From contig NZ_CP083746.1 of assembly GCF_020151015.1 (NCBI RefSeq), positions 941,001-1,005,000 on the forward strand: a stretch of 64,000 nt of DNA. Reading direction: 5' to 3'. The notes under the pieces are model-generated. The model had not been told where the DNA came from. It made no database searches and saw only the letters and a list, made by a program, of their open reading frames with translations. Each line of letters starts with the position of its first letter. Position 1 is the stretch's first letter. Below, piece by piece: positions 46,781 to 53,705 of this stretch. This DNA is from Pseudomonas sp. p1(2021b). Lineage in GTDB: Bacteria > Pseudomonadota > Gammaproteobacteria > Pseudomonadales > Pseudomonadaceae. A program made the translations under genes and the position numbers.

Positions 46781-47689
46781 TCAGCCTGTGTTGCCGCGTA
46801 ACCGCGCCACATCACGGATCGGCGGTGCGCCATACAACCGGCTGTATTCACGGCTGAACTGCGAAGGGCTTTCATAGCCCACCCGATAGCCGGCCACCGC
46901 TGCTTCCAGCCCGTCATTGAGCATCAGCCGCCGCGCTTCCTGCAGGCGCAGTTGCTTCTGGTACTGCAAGGGGCTCATGGAAGTCACGGCCTTGAACCTG
47001 TGGTGCAGCGTCGAGGTGCTCAGGTTGACCTCCCGCGCCAGCTCCTCGATGCGCAAGGGCAAGTGGTAGTGATGCTTCAGCCAGGTGATGGCCTGGCTCA
47101 CGCGGTGGGTCTGGCTGTTGGCCAGGGCGATTTCGTACAGGCGATGGCCCTGGGGGCCGCGCAGCAACCGGTACAGGATCTCGCGGCGGATCAGCGGCGC
47201 CATGACTGGGATATCCCGGGGCGTATCGAGCAGGCGCATCAGGCGTATCAAGGCATCGAGCAACTGCGGGTCGCTCTTTTCCACGTACAGGCCTCGGCCA
47301 GAAGGCAGGTTGGGTACCAGCATCGGCCCGCTCTCGGCGATCAGCTGGCTGATCTGGGCCGGGTCGATATCCAGGCGCAGGCCCAGGCTGGGATTTTCCG
47401 GGCTGGCATCCAGACGCACCGCGCTGATCGGCAGGGTCACGGACACCACCATGTAGTGCAGTGGGTCGTAGGCGTATTGCTCATCGCCCAGGAACAGGCT
47501 CTTGCTGCCCTGGGCCAGGATGCACAGAGCGGGTTGGGCCAGGGTCGGCATCGAGCGGATGTTCTCTCGATAAGCCGTGGGGTACAGGTCATCGATGGCC
47601 GAGGCCTGGCCGTGGACCTCGCCGGCATGGCGCAAGATCAAGCCAGCCAGTTCCTGGCGTTGTAATTCCAGTGCGGGGTCGATGGACAT
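46781..47689 (-). CDS. AraC-family transcriptional regulator
   Basis: The 302-aa regulator has an AraC_N-type sensing domain and a C-terminal AraC double helix-turn-helix (RIEELAREVNLSTSTLHHRF and RVGYESPSQFSREYSRLYG). It is divergent to the monooxygenase gene at 47890 across 200 bp that hold an inverted repeat and a 21-bp-phased direct repeat. Those are plausible binding sites. The inducer is unknown. Confidence 0.88.
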   Translation of the reverse strand: MSIDPALELQRQELAGLILRHAGEVHGQASAIDDLYPTAYRENIRSMPTLAQPALCILAQGSKSLFLGDEQYAYDPLHYMVVSVTLPISAVRLDASPENPSLGLRLDIDPAQISQLIAESGPMLVPNLPSGRGLYVEKSDPQLLDALIRLMRLLDTPRDIPVMAPLIRREILYRLLRGPQGHRLYEIALANSQTHRVSQAITWLKHHYHLPLRIEELAREVNLSTSTLHHRFKAVTSMSPLQYQKQLRLQEARRLMLNDGLEAAVAGYRVGYESPSQFSREYSRLYGAPPIRDVARLRGNTG

Positions 47690-47760
47690 GGGCGGTTTCC
47701 TTTATGGACCGACGCAGCATAGGTTTGGGCAAGGTTGGGCGCTAGTCGAAAGCTGCACGT

Positions 47761-47808
47761 CGATTGCCTGATCCTGTCGTGCGGCAGGATCAGGCAATCG
47801 TGCGGCAG
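47761..47808. promoter_or_regulatory. AraC-type operator (inverted and direct repeats)
   Basis: CGATTGCCTGATCCTG (47761-47776) is followed after 8 bp by its exact reverse complement (47785-47800). Direct repeats TCGTGCGGCAG at 47777-47787 and 47798-47808 are 21 bp apart. AraC dimers typically bind such phased direct repeats. The block lies between the araC-family start and the monooxygenase start. Confidence 0.65.
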
Positions 47809-47889
47809 TAATCGCCTAACCACGCGCACGGGCGAGGGCCTAACCTTGGCAGCCTGGTTTCAATGCCCCTTCGTTCATGGAGATCGATC

Positions 47890-48183
47890 ATGACCCTGCC
47901 ACAACCGGTCACGCACCTGGCTTTCATCCGCGCCAGCAATGGTCGCTCGGCAGAGCTGGGCGCGCGCCTTCGTGATCTGCTGGAGCCTTCGTTGCGGGCG
48001 CCGGGCTGCCTGAGCTTCGTCGTGCAGCAATCCCAGGCCGATGGCGACCTCTGGCTGCTCAGCGGCAGCTGGCGCGACCAGCAGGCGATGAGCGGCTATT
48101 TCGCATCACCCACCCTGGATGTCTTCGGTGAGCTGGTGCAGGCCCAGGTGGTCAGCAGCCTGGACCTGCACACCTTCGCCTGA
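47890..48183 (+). CDS. Antibiotic-biosynthesis-monooxygenase (ABM) fold protein
   Basis: The 97-aa protein has the ABM/dimeric alpha-beta fold: THLAFIRASNGRSAELGARL, then CLSFVVQQSQADGDLWLLSG. Members oxidise quinols or act as heme-degrading or unknown small enzymes. The start at 47890 follows a GGAGATC Shine-Dalgarno. It is divergent to the AraC regulator, which may control it. Confidence 0.72.
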   Translation: MTLPQPVTHLAFIRASNGRSAELGARLRDLLEPSLRAPGCLSFVVQQSQADGDLWLLSGSWRDQQAMSGYFASPTLDVFGELVQAQVVSSLDLHTFA

Positions 48184-48249
48184 TGTCCCGTCGTCACCAT
48201 GATGGGTGGGGTAGAATGCCGCCCTTTGTTCACACCATGGATTTGCACG

Positions 48250-48483
48250 ATGGCACGTAGAGAGTTTCCTCGTTTCGAAGTGGTTTCGGCGATGGTTCCC
48301 GTCGAAGGTGGCGGCTATAACGCGGCAATCGCCGTGAAGGGGCTGGGCGCCGCTGGCGCGCCGCGCTTTCACAAGGTGCTCGAGGGCCAGGTGTTCAAGA
48401 GCGCGGTGGCGGCCGATGAAGCCGCCTGTGCCGAGCTTGCGCGCCTGCAAGGCGTCAGCGAGGAAGGTGAGCTGCTCTGGTGA
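48250..48483 (+). CDS. Small conserved hypothetical protein
   Basis: The 77-aa protein begins ARREFPRFEVVSAMVPVEGG and has no recognised domain. Its stop codon TGA directly abuts the stop of the convergent flavin reductase (TGATCA). The ATG at 48250 is chosen, though its Shine-Dalgarno is weak; the frame extends further upstream. Confidence 0.6.
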   Translation: MARREFPRFEVVSAMVPVEGGGYNAAIAVKGLGAAGAPRFHKVLEGQVFKSAVAADEAACAELARLQGVSEEGELLW

Positions 48484-49095
48484 TCAGCCGTTGACCTGGG
48501 GCCGGGTCATCTTGAACAGGTTGCCCAGCTCGAAATAGTCCGCCGGGCCGCCGCCGCGCAGGATCGGCTCGGCTGCCGCTGTGTCGTAGATGCCATCCTT
48601 GAGCAGATGCTCGGCGATATGCACCGCGACCACCTCTCCTAGGATCAACCAGCTGGGCACCGGCGCCTGGTCGGCGCGCTTGAGCTGGACGATTTGGCTC
48701 ACCTTGCATTCGAAGGCCACCGGGCTTTCGGCTACGCGCGGCACCTGGACCACCCGCGAAGCGCTCGGGGTCAGGCCGCTGAGCACGAACTCATCCACAT
48801 CCGCAGCCACGGCCGCACAGCTTTGGTTCATCTGCTCGGCCAGCGGGCGGGTCGCCAGGTTCCAGACGAATTCGCCGGTCTGTTCGATATTGTTCAGGCT
48901 GTCTTTGCGCCCGACACTGCAGAAACCGATGATCGGCGGAATGTAGTTGAAGGCATTGAAGAAGCTGTAGGGCGCCAGGTTCAGACGGCCTGCGGTGTCC
49001 TGGGAGGAGATCCAGCCGATGGGCCGAGGGCCGACGATGGCATTGAAGGGGTCATGGGGCAGGCCGTGGCCTTTGGCGGGTTCGTAGTAATACAT
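48484..49095 (-). CDS. Flavin reductase-family protein (flavoredoxin type)
   Basis: The 203-aa protein has the split-barrel flavin-binding pattern: FNAIVGPRPIGWISSQD, LNLAPYSFFNAFNYIPP and GEFVWNLATRPLAEQMN. It likely binds FMN and reduces flavin or a flavin-dependent partner. Its gene end abuts the convergent 77-aa gene with no gap. Confidence 0.82.
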   Translation of the reverse strand: MYYYEPAKGHGLPHDPFNAIVGPRPIGWISSQDTAGRLNLAPYSFFNAFNYIPPIIGFCSVGRKDSLNNIEQTGEFVWNLATRPLAEQMNQSCAAVAADVDEFVLSGLTPSASRVVQVPRVAESPVAFECKVSQIVQLKRADQAPVPSWLILGEVVAVHIAEHLLKDGIYDTAAAEPILRGGGPADYFELGNLFKMTRPQVNG

Positions 49096-49176
49096 CTGCG
49101 CAAGAGCCTGTGGCCCTTTCCTGTGTGTGGACGAGGCGCCTAGTGTGCCAAGGCTTGGCCTGGCTGGAAATGATCA

Positions 49177-49196
49177 AGCCCGGCCGAAGCCGGGCT
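49177..49196 (-). terminator. Terminator after the EDGFDRT repeat gene
   Basis: AGCCCGGC at 49177-49184 and GCCGGGCT at 49189-49196 form an 8-bp stem, closed on the minus strand by a TTCG tetraloop. It lies just past the repeat-gene stop. The T-run after it is weak (TTGATCATTTCC). Confidence 0.65.
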
Positions 49197-49215
49197 GGGT
49201 ACGCATCTTCAGTGA

Positions 49216-49542
49216 TCAGCTGAAGCGGTGGGCGTTGGTGCGGTCGAAGCCGTTTTCCGCGAAACGCTGTGCGCCAGTGCGGTCGAAGCCGTCTTCGGCG
49301 AAGCGTTGGCCGCCGGTGCGGTCGAAGCCGTCTTCGGCGAAGCGTTGGCCGCCGGTGCGGTCGAAGCCGTCTTCAGCGAAGCGCTGTGCGCCGGTGCGGT
49401 CGAAACCATCTTCTGCATAAGTTGCCGATTGGGTCTGGACGGCGGTGAAGCTGTGGGCGTTGGTGCGGTCGAAACCGTCTTCGGCGAATGCACCGGTAGC
49501 CAGTGCCGACAGAGCCAGGGTCAGGATCAGTTTGCTTTTCAT
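49216..49542 (-). CDS. Exported tandem-repeat protein (six EDGFDRT repeats)
   Basis: The 108-aa protein has a signal peptide ending ATGAFA (residues 1-20). The whole mature part is EDGFDRT repeats: one at the N-terminus, then a spacer TAVQTQSATYA, then five 13-residue units of the form EDGFDRTGxQRFA. The last unit varies to ENGFDRTNAHRFS. Each unit is acidic and contains D, R and sometimes H, so metal or surface binding is possible. The motif resembles the AEGGxDRT N-terminus of small PtrA-like periplasmic proteins in Pseudomonas (from memory). The function is unknown. Confidence 0.75.
   Translation of the reverse strand: MKSKLILTLALSALATGAFAEDGFDRTNAHSFTAVQTQSATYAEDGFDRTGAQRFAEDGFDRTGGQRFAEDGFDRTGGQRFAEDGFDRTGAQRFAENGFDRTNAHRFS
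49238..49480. repeat. 39-bp tandem DNA repeat encoding EDGFDRT units
   Basis: Units beginning GTGCGGTCGAA start at 49238, 49277, 49316, 49355 and 49394 (39 bp apart) and once more at 49463. Units 49277 and 49316 are nearly identical at DNA level, so copy number could change by slippage or recombination. Confidence 0.85.
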
Positions 49543-49877
49543 GGTCGTTGCTCCAGTGGAATCGTTGGGGTTGTTTGTTTCTATGGGTTCCATGCTACGC
49601 CGATTAAATTGATTAAAAAGCGCAATTATTCGCGCAAATAAATCGAATTATTCGATTTATTTGCGCGCTTTAACCGCTCGCTCTCGTTCTCGCTCAGTCC
49701 TGGGCTCAAGCCTTGAACCCACGTGAAACTTTCCGACCCTTCAAGCCTGCCGCATGGGAATTAATGTCCGGTTAAATGAAACCTTCGGTGAATGAACGCT
49801 TTTTTCATGCATCACCAACCGTTTTTTCAGAGAAGCGCCCCCACCATCGCGCCACCCAACCTCTGGAGCGGCACACA
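49543..49877. other. Intergenic region between the repeat gene and COG4705 gene
   Basis: This 335-bp gap holds the divergent promoters and the 37-bp palindrome at 49631-49667. Apart from AT-rich sequence around 49600-49670, I see no other structured feature. Confidence 0.55.
49631..49667. promoter_or_regulatory. 37-bp near-perfect palindrome between the repeat gene and the COG4705 gene
   Basis: CGCGCAAATAAATCGAA (49631-49647), spacer TTA, then the exact complement TTCGATTTATTTGCGCG (49651-49667). The 17-bp arms are AT-rich and lie 89 bp from the repeat-gene start and 211 bp from the COG4705-gene start. It could be an operator or a strong RNA hairpin. Confidence 0.7.
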
Positions 49878-50627
49878 ATGAACAAACTTCCGCAAATCAC
49901 CCTGGCCTTCTGGGTCATGAAGATCTGCGCAACCACTTTGGGCGAGACGGCGGGCGACCTGTTGTCGATGACTTTGGATATCGGCTATGCCATGAGCTCG
50001 CTGCTGTTGATCAGCGTGTTTTTGGTGACTTTGCTCACCCAGCTCTATTCGCGCCGCTACAACCCGCTGCTCTATTGGCTGGTGATCCTGTCCACCAGCA
50101 CCGCCGGCACCACCATGTCCGATTTCATGGACCGTACCCTGGGCCTGGGCTACGCAGCAGGCTCGGCAATCCTGATCGGGATCCTGCTGTTGACCTTCGT
50201 GTTGTGGCGCCTGAGCGGCAACCCGCTGGACGTCACACGTATCAAGAACCGTGCAGGCGAGCTGTTCTATTGGGTCGCCATCCTGTTCTCCAATACCCTC
50301 GGCACGGCATTGGGTGACTTCCTGGCCGATGATTCCGGGCTGGGCTTCGCGGGCGGCGCGATGCTGATCGGCGGTGCGATCGGGGTGGTCTTACTGGCTC
50401 GCTACTGGACGCGTATTCCGGGCGTGGTGCTGTTCTGGATCGCCTTCGTCCTGACTCGCCCATTCGGCGCGACCCTGGGCGACTTCCTCACCAAGCCATA
50501 TGAAAAAGGTGGGTTGGACTTCGGTACGGTCGGCTCGTCGGCGGTACTGGGCGGGGTGTTGCTGGTACTGGTGCTGATGGCGTCGTTCTACAACCGTGAG
50601 CCGCGCCGGGCGTTGGAGGCTTCCTGA
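49878..50627 (+). CDS. COG4705-family membrane protein with four-fold internal repeat
   Basis: The 249-aa protein has eight hydrophobic stretches in four repeats. Each repeat has a motif like ATTLGETAGD, AGTTMSDFMD, LGTALGDFLA or FGATLGDFLT, which align as T-x-x-(G/S)-(D/E). The family is uncharacterised, and transport or channel function is conceivable. The start ATG 49878 follows GGAG with 10-11 bases of spacing. The gene is divergent to the EDGFDRT gene. Confidence 0.75.
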   Translation: MNKLPQITLAFWVMKICATTLGETAGDLLSMTLDIGYAMSSLLLISVFLVTLLTQLYSRRYNPLLYWLVILSTSTAGTTMSDFMDRTLGLGYAAGSAILIGILLLTFVLWRLSGNPLDVTRIKNRAGELFYWVAILFSNTLGTALGDFLADDSGLGFAGGAMLIGGAIGVVLLARYWTRIPGVVLFWIAFVLTRPFGATLGDFLTKPYEKGGLDFGTVGSSAVLGGVLLVLVLMASFYNREPRRALEAS

Positions 50628-50644
50628 GCGCAGAGAACCGGTGG

Positions 50645-50720
50645 CTGTGGGAGTGGGCTTGCCCCGCGATCAAGGGCGAAGCCCTTGCCAGGCGGCCCAA
50701 TCGCGGGGCAAGCCCGCTCA
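50645..50720. repeat. BIME after the COG4705 gene
   Basis: TGTGGGAGTGGGCTTGCCCC followed by GCGAT at 50646-50670, then the inverse ATCGCGGGGCAAGCCCGCT at 50700-50718. It lies between the convergent COG4705 gene and the kgtP-type gene, just before the terminator. Confidence 0.8.
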
Positions 50721-50724
50721 GCGA

Positions 50725-50765
50725 GAAAAAAGGGGCGCCCCGTCAGACGAGGCGCCCCTTGTTTT
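50725..50765. terminator. Bidirectional terminator between COG4705 gene and kgtP
   Basis: AAGGGGCGCC at 50730-50739 pairs with GGCGCCCCTT at 50751-50760. An A-run (50725-50731) precedes it and GTTTT follows, so it can serve both convergent genes. Confidence 0.82.
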
Positions 50766-50785
50766 GCAGCCGTGCTGTATCGGGA

Positions 50786-52105
50786 TCAGTCAGTCACGAT
50801 CCGCGAGTGCTTGGCGGTGTCCTTCATGGTGGCGTACACCAGCAGCGAACAGGCGATGCAGGCGGTGACATACCAGTAGAAGCCGGTCTCCATGCCGTGG
50901 CTCTTGAACCACAGGGCGACGTATTCGGCAGTACCGCCGAAGATCGACACGGTCAATGCGTAGGGCAGGCCGACGCCCAGGGCGCGAATCTCAGTGGGGA
51001 ACAGCTCGGCCTTGACCACGGCGTTGATCGAGGTATAGCCGCTGACGATGATCAGCGCCGCCATGATCAGGAAGAAGGCGCCCCACCAGGTCTGCACGGT
51101 GTGCAGGGTGCTCAGGATCGGCACGGTGAACAGGGTGCCCAGCACACCGAAGGCGATCAGGATCGGGCGGCGGCCGATCTTGTCGGACAGCCCGCCGATC
51201 ACCGGCTGCAGGCACATGAACAGGAACAGCGTGGCTGCCGAGATGGTGGTCGAGTCGCTGATGCTCATGCCCACGGTGTTGACCAGGTACTTCTGCATGT
51301 AGGTGGTGTAGGTATAGAAGGCCAGGGTGCCGCCCATGGTCAGGCCGACCACGGTCATCAGCTCCTTGGGATGGCGCAGCAGGGTGCGCATCAGGCTTTC
51401 CTTGGACTTCTCCTTCTTGGTGAAGGAGCTGGTCTCTTCCATGCCACGACGCAGGTACAGGGCGACCACCGCGCACAGCGCGCCGATCACGAAGGGCACG
51501 CGCCAGCCCCAGGCATACAGCTGCTCGGTGGTGAGGGTCTGCTGCAGGATGATCAGCACCGCCAGCGCGATGAGCTGGCCGGAGATCAGTGTCACGTACT
51601 GGAAGCTGGAGAAGAACCCACGGCGATCCTTGCTGGCCATTTCGCTGAGGTAGGTGGCCGAGGTGCCGTATTCACCGCCAACCGACAGGCCCTGCATCAG
51701 GCGCGCCAGCACCAGCAGGATCGGCGCGGCGACGCCGATGGTCTCGTAGCCCGGGGTCAGGGCGATGACCAGGGAGCCGGCGCACATCAGCAGCACCGAG
51801 GCCATCAGCGCGGCCTTGCGGCCCTTGCGGTCGGCATACAGGCCCATCAGCCAGCCACCGATCGGGCGCATGAGGAAGCCCACGGCGAAGATGGCAGCGG
51901 TGTTGAGCAACTGTGCGGTGGTGTCGCCAGCCGGGAAGAAGGCCTTGGCGAAGTACAGCGAGAACGCGGCGTAGACGTACCAGTCGTACCATTCGACCAT
52001 GTTGCCGATGGAACCACTGAAGATCGACTTGAGGCGGCTGGCGGTGGTTTTTTCCGCGGCGGGCACGGTGGCCGCCCCGGAGGGCAGGGTGGTGGCGTTA
52101 TCCAT
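50786..52105 (-). CDS. kgtP: MFS dicarboxylate transporter (KgtP-type, MHS family)
   Basis: The 439-aa symporter has twelve membrane segments and MHS marks: GNMVEWYDWYVYAAFSLYF (TM1), GRKAALMASVLLM and [16 protein letters not shown]. It likely imports alpha-ketoglutarate, as its neighbours are a C5-dicarboxylate-type sigma-54 regulator and sensor. The ATG at 52105 follows the N-terminal MDNATTLPSG. A sigma-54 promoter on the minus strand lies at 52165-52181, upstream of it. Confidence 0.85.
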   Translation of the reverse strand: MDNATTLPSGAATVPAAEKTTASRLKSIFSGSIGNMVEWYDWYVYAAFSLYFAKAFFPAGDTTAQLLNTAAIFAVGFLMRPIGGWLMGLYADRKGRKAALMASVLLMCAGSLVIALTPGYETIGVAAPILLVLARLMQGLSVGGEYGTSATYLSEMASKDRRGFFSSFQYVTLISGQLIALAVLIILQQTLTTEQLYAWGWRVPFVIGALCAVVALYLRRGMEETSSFTKKEKSKESLMRTLLRHPKELMTVVGLTMGGTLAFYTYTTYMQKYLVNTVGMSISDSTTISAATLFLFMCLQPVIGGLSDKIGRRPILIAFGVLGTLFTVPILSTLHTVQTWWGAFFLIMAALIIVSGYTSINAVVKAELFPTEIRALGVGLPYALTVSIFGGTAEYVALWFKSHGMETGFYWYVTACIACSLLVYATMKDTAKHSRIVTD

Positions 52106-52164
52106 CAGGGGATACCTTCTCGTTGTTTTTGTGGAGCGCGCCTGGGCGCGGCTTGAGAAGGCGA

Positions 52165-52181
52165 TTGCAGAAGGTGTGCCA
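52165..52181 (-). promoter_or_regulatory. Sigma-54 promoter (-24/-12) of the kgtP-type gene
   Basis: The minus strand reads TGGCACACCTTCTGCAA: GG at -24 and GC at -12 are spaced by exactly 12 bases. The match to the consensus TGGCACG-N4-TTGC is good. It lies about 60 bp before the transporter start. Confidence 0.75.
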
Positions 52182-52262
52182 AAGGGGGGCAAGGCGGTCC
52201 AGAAAGGGGCGTTACGCAGCCCATCGCGGCTCAAAGCCCCGAAACTCAGGCATTCACGCCTC

Positions 52263-52306
52263 CTTGTAGGAGCGGGCTTGCCCCGCGATGGGCTGCGCAG
52301 CAGCCC
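52263..52306. repeat. REP element upstream of the sigma-54 promoter
   Basis: TTGTAGGAGCGGGCTTGCCC followed by CGCGATGGGC is a REP, with a GGGCTGCGCAGCAGCCCC hairpin next to it. It sits between the sigma-54 promoter and the enhancer-type palindrome at 52326. Confidence 0.7.
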
Positions 52307-52325
52307 CAATTCGCCAGGTCAAATA

Positions 52326-52339
52326 AGCAAGATCTTGCT
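52326..52339. promoter_or_regulatory. Palindromic enhancer-type site for the sigma-54 activator
   Basis: AGCAAGATCTTGCT is a perfect 14-bp palindrome about 145-175 bp upstream of the sigma-54 promoter, a usual distance for an activator of the NtrC class. A second imperfect pair, AATAGGC at 52354-52360 and GCCTATT at 52369-52375, overlaps the regulator stop. Confidence 0.55.
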
Positions 52340-52370
52340 CATCCACCTCGAGCAATAGGCAAGAATCCGC

Positions 52371-53705
52371 CTATTCGCGCTCGAGAAAATCCTCACGCAC
52401 CAACCCGTGCCGCTGCATCTTCTCGTTCAAGGTACGCCTTGGCAGCTGCAGGGTTTCCATCACCGCCTTGATTTCACCCTTGTGCTGGCGCAGTGCTGCG
52501 CGCAGGCACTGGGCTTCGAACGCCTCCATCTGCCCGGCCAGGGATTGGGTGTCCGACGCGGCTTCGACGTCGGGCGCGTCCAGCCCCAGGGCATGGCGCT
52601 CGGCGGCATTGGCCAGTTCGCGGACATTGCCCGGCCAGTCATGGGCCAGCAGCCGCGCCAGTTGCACGCCCGCAAGGGGCGGCGCGGTGCGGCCCAGGCG
52701 TTCGGCCGCAGCGCGGGCGAAATGCTCGAACAGCAAGGGGATATCTTCGCGCCGCTCGCGCAAGGGGGCCAGGCGCAGCTCGGCGACGTTCAGGCGGTAG
52801 GCCAGGTCTTCGCGGAACCGCCCGGCCCGAGCCTCCTCCAGAAGGTCCGGCTTGGTCGCGGCGATGATTCGCAGGTCGACGCTGATGCTCTGGTTGGCGC
52901 CGAGGCGCTCCAACTTCTGCTCCTGGATCACGCGCAGCAACTTGGCCTGCTGGGCCAGGGGCATGCTCTCGATTTCGTCCAGAAATACCGTGCCGCCATT
53001 GGCGTATTCCAGCTTGCCGATACGCTTGCCCTGGGCGCCGGTGAAGGCGCCGCTTTCGTGACCGAACAGCTCGGCCTCGAACAGCGACTCGGGGATCGCC
53101 GCGCAATTGAGGTCCACGAACGGTTTGTCGGCACGCGGGCCGAAGTCGTGCAGGCAACGGGCGACGCGTTCCTTGCCGCTGCCGGTTTCACCGCGGATCA
53201 GCACGTTCACCGGCAGGTTGGCCAGGTCCAGGACCTGACGACGCAGGTGCTGCAGGCCCTGGGACATGCCCAGCAAGGTACCTTCCAGGCGCGACTTGAG
53301 GTCGGCCTGTTGATGCAGGCGCCGGTTTTCCAGTACCAGTTGGCGTTTCTCCAGCGCGCGACGCAGGCTGCCCAGCAGGGTCTGCGGAGTGAAGGGTTTT
53401 TCCAGGAAGTCGTAGGCACCGCTGCGCATGGCTTCGACCGCCATGGGCACATCGCCGTGGCCGGTGAGCAGGATCACCGGCAGGTCCGGGTCCTGTGCCT
53501 GCAGCCGCTCGAGCAGCTGCAGGCCATCGATGCCTGGCATGCGTACATCGCTGACGACCACCCCAGGGAAATGCGCCGGCACGTGCGCCAGGCACTCCTC
53601 GGCACGGGCGAACAGCTGGACGTTGAAGCCGCTCAGGCTCAGCCACTGTTCCACTGCGGTGCGGATACTGGCTTCGTCATCGACGACGATCACCGAATTC
53701 AACAT
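52371..53705 (-). CDS. Sigma-54-dependent response regulator (MifR/DctD-like)
   Basis: The 444-aa NtrC-family regulator has a receiver domain with phospho-acceptor D53 (VSDVRMP), an AAA+ domain with Walker A GETGSGKE and the sigma-54 contact GAFTGA, and a C-terminal FIS-type helix-turn-helix (EIKAVMETLQLPRRTLNEKM). It is the partner of the sensor at 53699-55456; the two overlap by 7 bp. It probably activates the KgtP-type gene next to it. I know MifR of P. aeruginosa controls alpha-ketoglutarate use. Confidence 0.87.
   Translation of the reverse strand: MLNSVIVVDDEASIRTAVEQWLSLSGFNVQLFARAEECLAHVPAHFPGVVVSDVRMPGIDGLQLLERLQAQDPDLPVILLTGHGDVPMAVEAMRSGAYDFLEKPFTPQTLLGSLRRALEKRQLVLENRRLHQQADLKSRLEGTLLGMSQGLQHLRRQVLDLANLPVNVLIRGETGSGKERVARCLHDFGPRADKPFVDLNCAAIPESLFEAELFGHESGAFTGAQGKRIGKLEYANGGTVFLDEIESMPLAQQAKLLRVIQEQKLERLGANQSISVDLRIIAATKPDLLEEARAGRFREDLAYRLNVAELRLAPLRERREDIPLLFEHFARAAAERLGRTAPPLAGVQLARLLAHDWPGNVRELANAAERHALGLDAPDVEAASDTQSLAGQMEAFEAQCLRAALRQHKGEIKAVMETLQLPRRTLNEKMQRHGLVREDFLERE

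Noticed and set aside
49238..49480. Regularly spaced repeats that might suggest a CRISPR array
   Set aside because: The 39-bp units are contiguous coding repeats without unique spacers and lie in one reading frame.
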